Shown: piece by piece, positions 7,225-16,183 of the stretch
Layout: every line of letters starts with the position of its first letter
How positions within the stretch are numbered: the first letter of the stretch is position 1
Source: [Ruminococcus] torques ATCC 27756
Lineage (GTDB): Bacteria > Bacillota > Clostridia > Lachnospirales > Lachnospiraceae
DNA: 64,000 nucleotides
Assembly: GCF_000153925.1 (NCBI RefSeq)
Contig: NZ_DS264349.1
Coordinates: 3,334 to 67,333 of the forward strand
Reading direction: 5' to 3'
Notes under the pieces: model-generated
Database searches by the model: none
What the model saw: the letters and a program-made list of their open reading frames with translations, nothing else
What the model was told of the DNA's origin: nothing
Position numbers and translations under genes: made by a program

Positions 7225-8967
7225 ATGGCTTTTGACGGAATTGTCGTGGCAGGTCTTGTCCACGAACTGAAACAAAAACTAACAGACGGACGAATTGCGA
7301 AAATCGCGCAGCCGGAAGCAGATGAACTGCTTCTTACGATCAAATCCCCCTGTGGACAACATCGGCTTTTAATCTCAGCAAACGCTTCTCTTCCGCTTAT
7401 TTATCTTACAGACACAAATAAACCAAGCCCGATCACGGCTCCTAATTTTTGTATGCTTCTTAGAAAACATATCAGTAACAGCCGGATCACGGATATTTCA
7501 CAGCCAAAACTGGAGCGTATCATCTGTTTTACAATCGAACATTTTGATGAGTTGGGCGACCTTTGCCAAAAGAAGCTCATTGTTGAAATCATGGGGAAAC
7601 ACAGCAACATCATTTTCTGTTCCGAAGACGGAACGATCATTGACAGTATCAAGCATGTATCTGCACAGATGAGTTCTGTCAGAGAAGTTCTTCCCGGACG
7701 GAAATATTTTATTCCTGATACAATGCATAAAAAAGATCCGCTCACAACAGAATGGAAAGAATTTTCCCTTTCCGTTAATGATAAACCGATGTCTGTGGCA
7801 AAAGCTCTTTATACAAGCTTTACAGGGATCAGTCCTGTTACCGCAGAGGAAATCTGTTATCTTGCCGGTATCGACTCAACTCTTCCGGCAAAAGAATACA
7901 GTCAGGATGTTCTTTTCCATCTGTATACCCAGTTTACGATCTATCTGTCAGCAATAAAAGAAGGCAGATTTGAGCCCGCTATCTACTATGACAAACAAGA
8001 ACCGAAGGAATTTTCCGCTCTTGAACTGACGTATCTTTCAGCATATGAAAAACGTCTCTTTCCTTCTGTTTGCGAAATTCTTCGTACTTACTACTCTGAG
8101 CGGAGCCTGATTACGAGGATTCGCCAGAAATCCGTCGATCTTAGACACATTGTACAAACTGCTCTTGAAAGGAATCGGAAAAAATATGATCTGCAGATGC
8201 GGCAGTTAAAAGATACCGAAAACAGAGACAAATACAAAGTTTACGGCGAACTGATCAACGCTTATGGTTACAATGTTCCCGAAGGCGCCAAACAGATGGA
8301 GGCGCTGAACTATTACACAAACGAAACGGTTACGATCCCGTTAGATCCAACAAGCACTCCGCAGGAAAACGCACAGCGTTTTTTTGCCAAATACAACAAA
8401 CAAAAACGTACTTTTGAAGCGCTCACCCAGTTGATCCGGGAAACAAAAGATGAAATTTCCTATCTCGAATCCATACAGACCTCTCTCGATATTGCAATGA
8501 CAGAGGACGATCTTGCCGCCATCAAAGAAGAGCTGTCTGAAACAGGATATGTGCGCCGCAAAACCGTACGAAAGAAAATAAAACTTAAAAACGAACCGCT
8601 GCACTATATTTCAAGCGATGGTTTTCATATGTATGTAGGGAAAAATAATCTTCAAAACGACGCCCTTACATTTGATTTTGCCGCCGGATGCGACTGGTGG
8701 TTTCATGCAAAACAAGCTCCCGGATCACATGTGATCGTAAAAACAAACGGGGAAGAACTTCCCGACCGTACATTTGAAGAAGCGGGCAAACTTGCCGCTT
8801 ATTATTCAAGTATGCGAGGCAGCGAAAAAGTCGAAATCGATTATATAGAGAAAAAACATATTAAAAAACCAAAAGGCGCAAAACCCGGTTTTGTTGTCTA
8901 TTATACAAATTACTCTCTCGTCATCGACAGCGATATAAGAGGCATCCAAAAAATATCCGGCAGTTAG
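7225..8967 (+). CDS. rqcH: Rqc2 homolog RqcH (NFACT protein), ribosome quality control
   Basis: A 580-residue NFACT protein. RqcH binds stalled 50S subunits and recruits tRNA-Ala to add C-terminal alanine tails to nascent chains. The order is: NFACT-N (MAFDGIVVAGLVHEL, PNFCMLLRKHI), a helix-hairpin-helix and coiled-coil middle (about residues 270-420), and NFACT-R near the end (FHMYVGKNNLQND, WWFHAKQAPGSHVI). Older annotation calls it fibronectin-binding protein FbpA. The start is at MAFDG with GGAG 8 nt upstream; the frame runs further upstream but the extra part covers the yicC promoter. It is transcribed alone, divergently from yicC. Confidence 0.93.
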   Translation: MAFDGIVVAGLVHELKQKLTDGRIAKIAQPEADELLLTIKSPCGQHRLLISANASLPLIYLTDTNKPSPITAPNFCMLLRKHISNSRITDISQPKLERIICFTIEHFDELGDLCQKKLIVEIMGKHSNIIFCSEDGTIIDSIKHVSAQMSSVREVLPGRKYFIPDTMHKKDPLTTEWKEFSLSVNDKPMSVAKALYTSFTGISPVTAEEICYLAGIDSTLPAKEYSQDVLFHLYTQFTIYLSAIKEGRFEPAIYYDKQEPKEFSALELTYLSAYEKRLFPSVCEILRTYYSERSLITRIRQKSVDLRHIVQTALERNRKKYDLQMRQLKDTENRDKYKVYGELINAYGYNVPEGAKQMEALNYYTNETVTIPLDPTSTPQENAQRFFAKYNKQKRTFEALTQLIRETKDEISYLESIQTSLDIAMTEDDLAAIKEELSETGYVRRKTVRKKIKLKNEPLHYISSDGFHMYVGKNNLQNDALTFDFAAGCDWWFHAKQAPGSHVIVKTNGEELPDRTFEEAGKLAAYYSSMRGSEKVEIDYIEKKHIKKPKGAKPGFVVYYTNYSLVIDSDIRGIQKISGS

Positions 8968-9023
8968 AATTAGCAAAGGAGTCTCTATTCTCTCTGCCCG
9001 GCTTTTCACTGTTAAAACATCAC

Positions 9024-9073
9024 AAGGCGTCAAACATGCCGAAAAACACCGATACATGTCTGACGCCTTTTAT
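9024..9073 (+). terminator. Terminator of rqcH
   Basis: AAGGCGTCA-A-ACATG pairs with CATGT-C-TGACGCCTT, giving a stem of about 14 bp, followed by TTTTATCG. It lies between the convergent rqcH and the DUF815 gene. Confidence 0.75.
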
Positions 9074-9078
9074 CGTTC

Positions 9079-10371
9079 TTAATTCTGTCCCATAAGATAA
9101 TCAATAAACTGCTGTGCCGTCCTTCCCGACAAACCTCCATGAGACAATTCCCATTTATTTGCTTCCAGAAGCAGATCTTCTTCCGGCATTTCTATTTTAT
9201 TTTTCTGCGCAAGCGTACGAACAATCTGACGAAATTCTTTCTTATCGGGCGAGCCAAAGTAAATCGTCACGCCAAACCTTGCGACAAGCGATAACTTTTC
9301 CTGAACCGTATCATTTGTATGAAGCTCTTCATCTCTGTCTGCTTTATCCCGAAACGTCTCACGGATCAGGTGACGTCTGTTAGAAGTCGCATAAATCAAA
9401 ACATTATCCGGCTTTCTCTCAAGACCTCCTTCTATTACCGCTTTCAAATACTTGTATTCAATCTCAAACTCTTCAAATGAAAGATCATCCATGTATATAA
9501 TAAACTTATAATTCCGATTTTTAATCTGCGCGATCACATCATTTAAATCTTGAAACTGATGCTTGTATACTTCGATCATCCGAAGCCCCTGATCGTAATA
9601 CTGATTTAAAACAGCTTTGATCGACGTAGATTTTCCTGTTCCGGCATCGCCGAATAAGAGACAGTTATTTGCTTTTTTCCCTTTCACAAAAGCCTCAGTG
9701 TTATCGATCAGCTTCTTCTTCGCAATCTCATAACCTACAAGATCATCAAGATGTACATGCGCAATATTTGTGATCGGTTCTACCGACATCGTCTTTCCTT
9801 CCGGATGATCGATACGAAACGCTTTATGAAGGCCGAATTTACCGACTCCGAATTCTTTGTAAAACTGTGTCATCTTCCTCTTGAAGTCTATTGCGTCCGA
9901 CGAATCTGCAAGTCCTTCTGCCAGATTACAGATACGATCCCGAATACGCCGGTTAAAAACCTTCCCCGCATTGCTCGTATTTTTATATTCAAAAAGAATC
10001 TGCATACATTCTGCCGAAAATTCACGCTCCATCTCCTGAAAATCATAATCAAACAATTCTTTAAATATCTGAAAGTCATGAAGGGCAATCCTGTTAATGC
10101 TTCCGTCAATCTCTCCTACAATCTCACATGACGTGCTGTAAGCATTTTCATCATTTACAAGAAGAAACGTCAGATATGTATGCCAAAGATTCCCCTCGAA
10201 TCCATGACTGGCAGAAATCTCTAATATCTCATTCATACATTCAAAAAGAAGACTTCTCAAATCTTCCCTGTTATAGTAATCATTTCCACAATTTTCCATG
10301 AGAAACGTCATGTTTTTTAATATTCTGCCATGCTCCATATTTTTATACAGCATCAGTTCATTTGTACGCAT
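9079..10371 (-). CDS. DUF815-family AAA-type ATPase
   Basis: A 430-residue ATP-binding protein. The N-terminal half (about 1-200) is helical and has no recognised domain. The C-terminal half is the DUF815 AAA module, with Walker A GDAGTGKST near residue 245, Walker B FIIYMDDLSF, and the sensor-like ATSNRRHLIRETF. Members are annotated as DnaA/DnaC-like ATPases without a known client. The start is ATG with GGAAGGAG 8 nt upstream. It ends against the rqcH terminator and is followed upstream by pheA on the same strand. The cellular role is unknown. Confidence 0.85.
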   Translation of the reverse strand: MRTNELMLYKNMEHGRILKNMTFLMENCGNDYYNREDLRSLLFECMNEILEISASHGFEGNLWHTYLTFLLVNDENAYSTSCEIVGEIDGSINRIALHDFQIFKELFDYDFQEMEREFSAECMQILFEYKNTSNAGKVFNRRIRDRICNLAEGLADSSDAIDFKRKMTQFYKEFGVGKFGLHKAFRIDHPEGKTMSVEPITNIAHVHLDDLVGYEIAKKKLIDNTEAFVKGKKANNCLLFGDAGTGKSTSIKAVLNQYYDQGLRMIEVYKHQFQDLNDVIAQIKNRNYKFIIYMDDLSFEEFEIEYKYLKAVIEGGLERKPDNVLIYATSNRRHLIRETFRDKADRDEELHTNDTVQEKLSLVARFGVTIYFGSPDKKEFRQIVRTLAQKNKIEMPEEDLLLEANKWELSHGGLSGRTAQQFIDYLMGQN

Positions 10372-10466
10372 TGTTCTCTCTCCTTCCGTTTTTTCCTGCT
10401 TTACCGTTTTATGTTAAACATCCTGTCTTTTCTCCCAGAAACTACTGGATTACGGCATCTGCCGTC

Positions 10467-11597
10467 TCAATAATTGCCGAGTATTTTTAAGTTTGTTGCC
10501 TCTTCACGAAGTCCGCGAATTGCATTTTTCACAGCAGGGTCTTCAAGGTTTCCTTCAAAATCAACAAAAAAACAATATTCCCAAGGTCTCCCTTTGATCG
10601 GACGAGATGCAATCTTCGTCATATTCAGATCATTATAAATAAAATGTGATAAAATTCCATACAAAGAACCGCTCTGATGCGGCGAATCAAAACGGATGCT
10701 TATCTTGGAAGCATTTTTCAAAAATATTTTTTGATTCGTTACAACGATAAAACGTGTGGAATTGTCCTCATCATCATTAATTTCATCGACTAAAACTTCC
10801 AGTCCGTGGACTTTTGCCGCATAAGCACTGCATACTGCAGCTTGTGAAATATCCTGTTCTTCAATCACTTTCTTTGCCGCCACCGCAGTATTGACAACAC
10901 TGATTTTCTGCCAATCACCATGGTCGTCTAAAAACTCAGACGTCTGCATAAGAGCTTCTGTTTTTGAATATACTTTTTTTATATCCGAAAGCTTCGCGCC
11001 CGGAAGTCCCGACAATGTATGCACAACCGGAAGGATCGTCTCTGCTACAATATAGTTTTCAAATTCATCAAGCAGGTCATACATCTCGTTCACCGTACCG
11101 GCAGTGGAATTCTCGATCGGAAGCACCGCATAGTCAGCCGAACCTTCCTCTATCGCTTCCATCGCTTCCCGAAATGTCCTCACATGAAAATTATTTACAT
11201 CTCTTCCGAAAAACTGATACATTGCAGCCTGTGAATAAGCTCCTTCTGTTCCCTGAAATACAACACGGGCATTTTCACGATCCAGATTTTCGATTCTGAT
11301 AAACGGAAGGCGTCCCAGCGCTCCCGCTTCCACAAGCTGACTGTACTGAAGCTTCCTGCTCATAGACATGAGCTGCTGATACAGCTCCTGGATTCCTTTC
11401 TTATTGAAATCCCCCTCTACTTTTGACATTACATCTGCAAGTTTTTCTTTTTCTCTTTGCCTGTCAAACACCTTTTTTCCTGATTTCACTTTATATTCTC
11501 CGACTTTTCTGCAGACTTCCATCCGTTTTTCATAAAGCTCTGCTATTTCATTATCAATTTTATCAAGTGCTTCTCTCAATTCTCCAAGCGATGTCAT
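10467..11597 (-). CDS. pheA: Bifunctional chorismate mutase/prephenate dehydratase
   Basis: A 376-residue enzyme that converts chorismate to prephenate and then to phenylpyruvate, the route to phenylalanine. Residues 1-90 are an AroQ-type chorismate mutase (LREALDKIDNEIAELYEKR). Then comes the prephenate dehydratase (VVFQGTEGAYSQAA, IENSTAGTVNEM, and the TRF motif in NSTRFIVV). Residues about 295-376 are an ACT domain with SRPIKGRPWEYCFFVDFEG, the usual phenylalanine-binding site for feedback inhibition. RBS GGAGGAG precedes the ATG. No leader peptide or attenuator was recognised upstream. Confidence 0.94.
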   Translation of the reverse strand: MTSLGELREALDKIDNEIAELYEKRMEVCRKVGEYKVKSGKKVFDRQREKEKLADVMSKVEGDFNKKGIQELYQQLMSMSRKLQYSQLVEAGALGRLPFIRIENLDRENARVVFQGTEGAYSQAAMYQFFGRDVNNFHVRTFREAMEAIEEGSADYAVLPIENSTAGTVNEMYDLLDEFENYIVAETILPVVHTLSGLPGAKLSDIKKVYSKTEALMQTSEFLDDHGDWQKISVVNTAVAAKKVIEEQDISQAAVCSAYAAKVHGLEVLVDEINDDEDNSTRFIVVTNQKIFLKNASKISIRFDSPHQSGSLYGILSHFIYNDLNMTKIASRPIKGRPWEYCFFVDFEGNLEDPAVKNAIRGLREEATNLKILGNY

Positions 11598-11740
11598 TTT
11601 TTCTCCTCCGATGCCCCCAAATTTTTCTTTTCACAACAGTATAGTATATTTTTCTTTCAAAATCTACATGTTTACAAAATTAATGACAAACTAAGATAAC
11701 AGTTCATCCATACAGGTGTCCGCTTATGAGTAAAAGAGTG

Positions 11741-11780
11741 GCGTCTTCGTTTTATGATACGATACGCCGCCTTCTTTTTC
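11741..11780 (+). terminator. Possible terminator or attenuator hairpin upstream of pyrB
   Basis: GGCGTCTTCG (11741-11750) and CGATACGCC (11761-11769) pair with one bulge around a 10-nt loop, followed by GCCTTCTTTTT. It lies 140 bp ahead of the recognised pyrB promoter, so it would block transcription entering from the left rather than attenuate from that promoter. Confidence 0.4.
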
Positions 11781-11911
11781 ATATTTTGTTTCTGTTTTTC
11801 CGGCTTTAAACTTTTCTTTTTGTTCATTCTTCTTTGCCGTATCTCTCTATTTTAGCAAATATACATTTATCTGTTTATAAAATTTCCGACTGTTTGTTTT
11901 CTCTATACGGT

Positions 11912-11943
11912 TGAAAAGAAAAGGGTTTTATTATATTATAATT
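11912..11943 (+). promoter_or_regulatory. Promoter of pyrBI
   Basis: TTGAAA (11912-11917) is followed 17 bp later by TATTAT (11935-11940); an overlapping perfect TATAAT lies at 11938-11943 with a longer spacer. The pyrB ATG is only 22 bp away, with AGGAGG at 11955-11960, so there is no room for a leader attenuator. Confidence 0.65.
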
Positions 11944-11965
11944 AAAGATTTTTAGGAGGTTTTGT

Positions 11966-12886
11966 ATGAGACATTTAATGAGTCCGCTGGATTTCTCAGT
12001 GGAAGAACTTGACAAACTGCTGGATCTTGCTCAGGATATTGAAGCACATCCGGCAAAATATGCACATGCCTGTGCAGGAAAAAAACTTGCAACACTTTTT
12101 TATGAACCGAGTACACGCACACGGTTAAGTCATGAGGCAGCCATGTTAAATCTGGGCGGAAGTATCATGGGATTTTCTTCTGCCGATTCCAGTTCCGCAG
12201 CAAAAGGAGAAAGTGTATCTGATACGATCCGCACGATTTCCTGCTATGCAGACATCTGTGCTATGAGACACCCGAAGGAAGGCGCTCCTATGGTCGCCTG
12301 TCAGCACTCTTCAATTCCTGTTATCAACGCAGGAGACGGCGGGCATCAGCATCCGACACAGACGCTGACCGACCTGCTCACAATCCGCAACGTAAAAGGA
12401 CGTCTTAAAAATATGACGATCGGTTTATGCGGCGACTTAAAATTCGGACGTACCGTTCACTCTTTGATCAATGCTCTCGTCAGATATGAAGGAATCCGGT
12501 TTATCTTGATTTCCCCCGAAGAATTAAGGCTTCCCGATTATATCCGCCACGAAGTACTTGACCGGAACAACATCCCATATGAAGAAGTTGTCCGTCTGGA
12601 AGATGCAATGCCCTCTCTGGACATTCTCTATATGACAAGAGTTCAAAAAGAACGCTTTTTCAATGAAGAAGATTATGTCCGCATGAAAGATTTCTACATA
12701 CTTGACAAAGCAAAAATGAAGCTTGCGCCGGAAGATATGTATGTTCTCCATCCGCTTCCGCGAGTAAATGAGATTTCAACCGAAGTTGACAATGATCCGC
12801 GCGCCGCTTATTTTCGTCAGGTTCAGTACGGCGTATACGTGCGCATGGCATTAATTCTTACACTGCTTGAAATTCATGTTGATTAA
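11966..12886 (+). CDS. pyrB: Aspartate carbamoyltransferase catalytic subunit
   Basis: A 306-residue catalytic chain that condenses carbamoyl phosphate and aspartate, the committed step of pyrimidine synthesis. The carbamoyl-phosphate loop [13 protein letters not shown] (residues 46-58), [11 protein letters not shown] and [10 protein letters not shown] are all present. pyrI follows 21 bp downstream, so the enzyme is of the allosteric PyrB6-PyrI6 type. An ideal AGGAGG lies 5 nt before the ATG. Confidence 0.96.
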   Translation: MRHLMSPLDFSVEELDKLLDLAQDIEAHPAKYAHACAGKKLATLFYEPSTRTRLSHEAAMLNLGGSIMGFSSADSSSAAKGESVSDTIRTISCYADICAMRHPKEGAPMVACQHSSIPVINAGDGGHQHPTQTLTDLLTIRNVKGRLKNMTIGLCGDLKFGRTVHSLINALVRYEGIRFILISPEELRLPDYIRHEVLDRNNIPYEEVVRLEDAMPSLDILYMTRVQKERFFNEEDYVRMKDFYILDKAKMKLAPEDMYVLHPLPRVNEISTEVDNDPRAAYFRQVQYGVYVRMALILTLLEIHVD

Positions 12887-12907
12887 GAAAGGTAAAAGGA
12901 ACAGATC

Positions 12908-13351
12908 ATGGTAAAAAACACATTGAATGTCGGAAGCATTACAGAAGGCTTCGTCCTTGATCATATCGAGGCCGGAAAAAGTATGGAAATTTATAAATAT
13001 CTCCACCTTGATAAACTGGACTGCTGTGTAGCCATTATCAAAAATGCCCGCAGTAATAAAATGGGAAAGAAAGATATTATGAAAATCGAATGTCCGATTG
13101 ATTTCATGGATCTTGATATTTTAGGTTTTATCGATCACAATATCACCGTCAATATTATAGAAAACAAACAAATTGTCGCTAAAAAGCAGCTCACGCTTCC
13201 AAAAGAGATCCGAAATGTGATCCGGTGCAAAAACCCACGCTGCATCACTTCGATCGAACAGGAACTGGATCATGTCTTTGTTCTGACAGATGAAGAAAAT
13301 CAGATCTACCGCTGTAAATATTGCGAAGAAAAACATCGAAGACAACGATAA
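12908..13351 (+). CDS. pyrI: Aspartate carbamoyltransferase regulatory subunit
   Basis: A 147-residue regulatory chain that gives CTP/ATP allosteric control to PyrB. The N-terminal nucleotide-binding part is followed by the zinc domain, with four cysteines in CKNPRC and CKYCEE (about residues 107-140). Size fits the family. It is translated after pyrB from the same transcript and is followed by a strong terminator. Confidence 0.95.
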   Translation: MVKNTLNVGSITEGFVLDHIEAGKSMEIYKYLHLDKLDCCVAIIKNARSNKMGKKDIMKIECPIDFMDLDILGFIDHNITVNIIENKQIVAKKQLTLPKEIRNVIRCKNPRCITSIEQELDHVFVLTDEENQIYRCKYCEEKHRRQR

Positions 13352-13381
13352 TAAAATCCGGCTTTATAAGTCGTAATATAC

Positions 13382-13438
13382 AAAAGGAAATGGTGAGCTG
13401 TAAGAACAATTTTTTACACTGCATCCATTTCCTTTTTA
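13382..13438 (+). terminator. Terminator of pyrBI
   Basis: AAAAGGAAATGG (13382-13393) pairs with CCATTTCCTTTTT (13425-13437); an inner GTAA/TTAC stem closes the loop. The A/T flanks let it act for the convergent aroF as well. Confidence 0.8.
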
Positions 13439-13502
13439 TAATCACTCTTATTTTACACTTGTTTTTTCTGCTGTATGCCAAACTGAATCGGCTTGCTTTT
13501 TA

Positions 13503-14534
13503 TCAGCATTCTTCTGCGATCTTATAGATCAGTCTTTCCGTATCGTCCCAGCCAAGGCACGGATCTGTGATCGACTTTCCGTAAATGCGGTTTTCCTCGA
13601 TCTTCTGGCATCCTTCTTCCAAATAGCTTTCGATCATTACCCCTTTGATCAGTTTTTTTAATTCACTGTTATAATTTCTGCTGTGAAGCACTTCACTGAC
13701 AATTCGGATTTGTTCTTTAAACTGTTTATTTGAATTTGAATGGTTTGCGTCAATGATCGCCGCCGGATTTTTCAATTCCCTTTGCCTGTACATATCCAAA
13801 AGACGGATAAGATCTTCATAATGATAGTTTGGGATACATGTCCCGTATTTATCTACGCCTCCGCGCAATATGACATGTGCCAGATCATTTCCCTCTGTCG
13901 TCACATCCATTCCCCTGTATATAAAAGAATGAGAACTCTGTGCTGCCACTACAGAATTGAGCATTACAGAAAAATCTCCGCTTGTCGGATTTTTCATTCC
14001 TACAGGTATATCCATCGCACTTGCCGTCAGACGATGCTGCTGATTTTCCACAGATCTTGCTCCGATTGCCTCATAAGACAAAATATCGTCAAGATAACTT
14101 CTATTTTCGGGATAGAGCATCTCATCTGCCCCGGTAAGTCCGCTCTCCTCAATCGCTCTTATATGCATCTTTCGGATCGCTATGATTCCGGCTAACAGAT
14201 CCGGAGCTTCGTCCGGCTTTGGCTGATGAAGCATTCCTTTATATCCTTCTCCTGTTGTTCTCGGCTTATTCGTATAAATTCTTGGGATGATCATCAAGCG
14301 ATCTGATACTTTTTCGTTGATTGTCGCCAATTTCGATACATACTCACATACGGAATCTTCATTGTCCGCCGAGCATGGTCCTACAATTACAAGAAACTTG
14401 TCTGATTTCCCTTCAAAAATCTCTCTGATTTCCCGATCCCTTTTTTCTTTCAGTTTAAGAATTTGAGAAGAAAGCGGATATTCTGCTTTCAAATCAGCAG
14501 GAATCGGAAGGTGTGCATTTATTTTCATACCCAT
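13503..14534 (-). CDS. aroF: 3-deoxy-7-phosphoheptulonate synthase, AroF/G/H type
   Basis: A 343-residue class I-alpha DAHP synthase joining PEP and erythrose 4-phosphate, the entry to the shikimate pathway. Motifs seen: FLVIVGPCSADNED (residues 47-60), IYTNKPRTTGEGYKGM, ENQQHRLTASAMDIPVGMKN, and DANHSNSNKQF. The E. coli-like class is notable next to the class I-beta/II enzymes of many Firmicutes. Which amino acid inhibits it cannot be told. RBS AGGAG lies 7 nt before the ATG. It is transcribed alone, convergent with pyrI. Confidence 0.93.
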   Translation of the reverse strand: MGMKINAHLPIPADLKAEYPLSSQILKLKEKRDREIREIFEGKSDKFLVIVGPCSADNEDSVCEYVSKLATINEKVSDRLMIIPRIYTNKPRTTGEGYKGMLHQPKPDEAPDLLAGIIAIRKMHIRAIEESGLTGADEMLYPENRSYLDDILSYEAIGARSVENQQHRLTASAMDIPVGMKNPTSGDFSVMLNSVVAAQSSHSFIYRGMDVTTEGNDLAHVILRGGVDKYGTCIPNYHYEDLIRLLDMYRQRELKNPAAIIDANHSNSNKQFKEQIRIVSEVLHSRNYNSELKKLIKGVMIESYLEEGCQKIEENRIYGKSITDPCLGWDDTERLIYKIAEEC

Positions 14535-14595
14535 AGTTTTTCTCCTGTTTCTTTTTAAATTAGTATCCTCTTGACAGATCCGACATGTATTTTAG

Positions 14596-14627
14596 CGAAT
14601 CACAGCTTTATATTGCTAAAGCATTCG
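14596..14627 (-). terminator. Weak hairpin downstream of rnpB
   Basis: On the minus strand CGAAT-GCTTTA ... TAAAGC-(TGTG)-ATTCG forms an 11-bp stem with a bulge, shortly after the RNase P RNA 3' end. The T-run is poor (CTAAAAT), so termination is only possible. Confidence 0.3.
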
Positions 14628-14639
14628 GGGTAACAAAAT

Positions 14640-14998
14640 GTGTTAAGCAAAACGATAAGCCGGGTTATGTCGTGGACAATCATCTATCTAGGCACGACGT
14701 TGCCGCCGTGCTCAAGCGACCTACCTGAAGCGTGACGGGCCGCCACATTGCTTCTATCCGGTCTTGCTTCGAATGGGGTTTACATGTGCCCTCTCCGTTA
14801 CCGCAGAGGCGGTAGTCTCTTACACTGCCTTTCCACCCTTACGCCGATATGGAATCCGACGCGGTTTATTTCTGTTGCACTGGCCTGGGAGTCACCTCCA
14901 CCGGACGTTATCCGGCATCCTGCCCTATGAAGCCCGGACTTTCCTCGTCTGCTGCCTTTCGGCACTTACATCCGCGATTGTCTGTCTTACTTAACACA
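14640..14998 (-). ncRNA. rnpB: RNase P RNA
   Basis: The catalytic RNA of RNase P, which trims tRNA 5' leaders. On the minus strand the universal core is clear: GAGGAAAGTCCGGGCTTC, then AGGGCAGGATGCCGG, GGTGGAGGTGACTCCC, GGGTGGAAAGGCAGTG, and close to the 3' end CCACGACATAACCCGGCTTA. Helix P1 closes by GTGTTAAG at the 5' end and CTTAACAC at the 3' end (14640-14647), which sets the borders. It is about 359 nt long. It lies just after rnhA and has its own promoter inside the end of that gene. Confidence 0.96.
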
Positions 14999-15005
14999 GT
15001 ATCTG

Positions 15006-15034
15006 ATTATACTATTTTCCTACTCCTTCGTCAA
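15006..15034 (-). promoter_or_regulatory. Promoter of rnpB, inside the 3' end of rnhA
   Basis: On the minus strand TTGACG (15034-15029) and TATAAT (15011-15006) have a 17-bp spacer. The predicted start, about 7 nt downstream, coincides with the P1 helix of RNase P RNA at about 14999. Confidence 0.8.
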
Positions 15035-15491
15035 CAAAAAGTGTATCTCCATCCGCTGCCGAAGTGGCAAGCAGATCACACCTCTCATTTTGAGGATGTC
15101 CGTCATGTCCTTTCACCCAGTGAAACGACACTTTATGCTTTTCTTTTGCTTTGAGAAGACGCTTCCAAAGATCCGGATTTTTAACCGGTTCGTTTTTCCC
15201 ACGCTTCCATCCTTTCTTAATCCATCCGTCTACCCACTGTTTATTAAACGCATTTACAACATACTGTGAATCAGAATAAACTTCTACCTCACAAGGTCTG
15301 TTCAACGCTTCCAATCCTGCGATCACTGCCATCAGTTCCATTCTGTTGTTTGTTGTTCTGACATATCCCCGGGATAGTTCTTTTGTATGAAGCGTCCCTT
15401 TCGTATCTACATATTCAAGAATCGCTCCATATCCTCCCGGTCCGTCCGGATTTCCCCGTGCCGCCCCGTCTGTATATATTTTTACCTGCAT
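15012..15491 (-). CDS. rnhA: Ribonuclease HI
   Basis: A 159-residue RNase HI that cuts RNA in RNA-DNA hybrids. The catalytic carboxylates are visible: Asp in YTDGAARGNPDGPGG, Glu in TNNRMELMAV, Asp in YSDSQYV, and the last Asp in NERCD. The HWVKGHDGHPQNERCD stretch is typical of bacterial HI. The start is at MQVKIYTDG, overlapping the end of the upstream metallo-hydrolase gene by 10 nt; a longer frame only reads through that gene. The rnpB promoter sits within its last codons. Confidence 0.94.
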   Translation of the reverse strand: MQVKIYTDGAARGNPDGPGGYGAILEYVDTKGTLHTKELSRGYVRTTNNRMELMAVIAGLEALNRPCEVEVYSDSQYVVNAFNKQWVDGWIKKGWKRGKNEPVKNPDLWKRLLKAKEKHKVSFHWVKGHDGHPQNERCDLLATSAADGDTLFVDEGVGK

Positions 15492-16183
15492 AGAAATGTC
15501 TGTCCTTCCCTCTCGATCTTCACAATCTTGTCCTGATAATCTTTTGTGCATTCTTCGAGCATCAAACGGCTGCACACATCATAATTTCCCCAAAAATGCA
15601 TCGGAAATACTCTTTTTGTTTCCGTTCGTTTCATGAAACAGTCGATTCCGAGACAATACTGTTCCCCCAGTCTTGGATCGACCGGAACAAACGCCGCATC
15701 AATCTTTTCTCCGCAAAGCTTGTTGATCTCCGACTGATAAGAACGACGCATATTTTTATTATACTCGTCCGGCTCCCCTTCCCAGTGCCACCAATTCAAA
15801 TCCCCTGCGTGATAGATCGTCTGGTCTTTATAGCGAATGAAAAATGCCGTTCCCTCATCATTTGACCGGAGCGTTCGCACATAACATCCTTTTATGTCCG
15901 CCTCTTCTCCTGCTTTCATATAAATGATTTTATCGTTTTTCTCAGGATGAGAAGCCAGTTCATATACATCTGAAGAAATAATATATTGTATATCCCGGAA
16001 TTTTTCCTGCAGCCTGAAAATTTCCTCGTTATAATGATCATGATGCCTGTGACTTACGAAAACATACATTTTTTTGTTTCCGTCTGTTTCCGGAATCGTT
16101 CCTTTGTAATAATCAAATAAAAAGCAGGCATCTTCCATTTCCACAAAAAATCCGCTGTGTCCGATATATGTGATCTTCATCAT
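15482..16183 (-). CDS. Metallo-beta-lactamase-fold hydrolase
   Basis: A 233-residue protein with the MBL zinc motif HRHHDH in VSHRHHDHYNEE (about residues 44-55), a second-site AGDLNWWHW, and a late His in PMHFWGN. This resembles the L-ascorbate-6-P lactonase/UlaG-like and MBL-fold phosphohydrolase groups, but no substrate can be assigned. The ATG overlaps the stop of the MogA-like gene (ATGATGA), so the two are translationally coupled, and its own end overlaps rnhA. Cytoplasmic; no signal peptide. Confidence 0.85.
   Translation of the reverse strand: MMKITYIGHSGFFVEMEDACFLFDYYKGTIPETDGNKKMYVFVSHRHHDHYNEEIFRLQEKFRDIQYIISSDVYELASHPEKNDKIIYMKAGEEADIKGCYVRTLRSNDEGTAFFIRYKDQTIYHAGDLNWWHWEGEPDEYNKNMRRSYQSEINKLCGEKIDAAFVPVDPRLGEQYCLGIDCFMKRTETKRVFPMHFWGNYDVCSRLMLEECTKDYQDKIVKIEREGQTFLCR

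Larger units (their letters stand above)
11598..11965. other. 368-bp divergent intergenic region pheA/pyrB
   Basis: AT-rich region between pheA (minus) and pyrB (plus). It holds a hairpin at 11741-11769 and the pyrB promoter at 11912-11943, both listed separately. No short ORF with an RBS, T-box or PyrR-type leader was recognised. A pheA promoter is not obvious; TATACT-like boxes near 11641-11656 on the minus strand lack a good -35. Confidence 0.6.

Noticed and set aside
8968-9023. Short ORF or sRNA between rqcH and its terminator
   Set aside because: Only 56 bp, without RBS-led frame or promoter; read as 3' UTR.
11598-11965. PyrR-type attenuator before pyrB
   Set aside because: The promoter lies only about 25 bp before the ATG, and the hairpin is upstream of it, so attenuation from that promoter is not possible.
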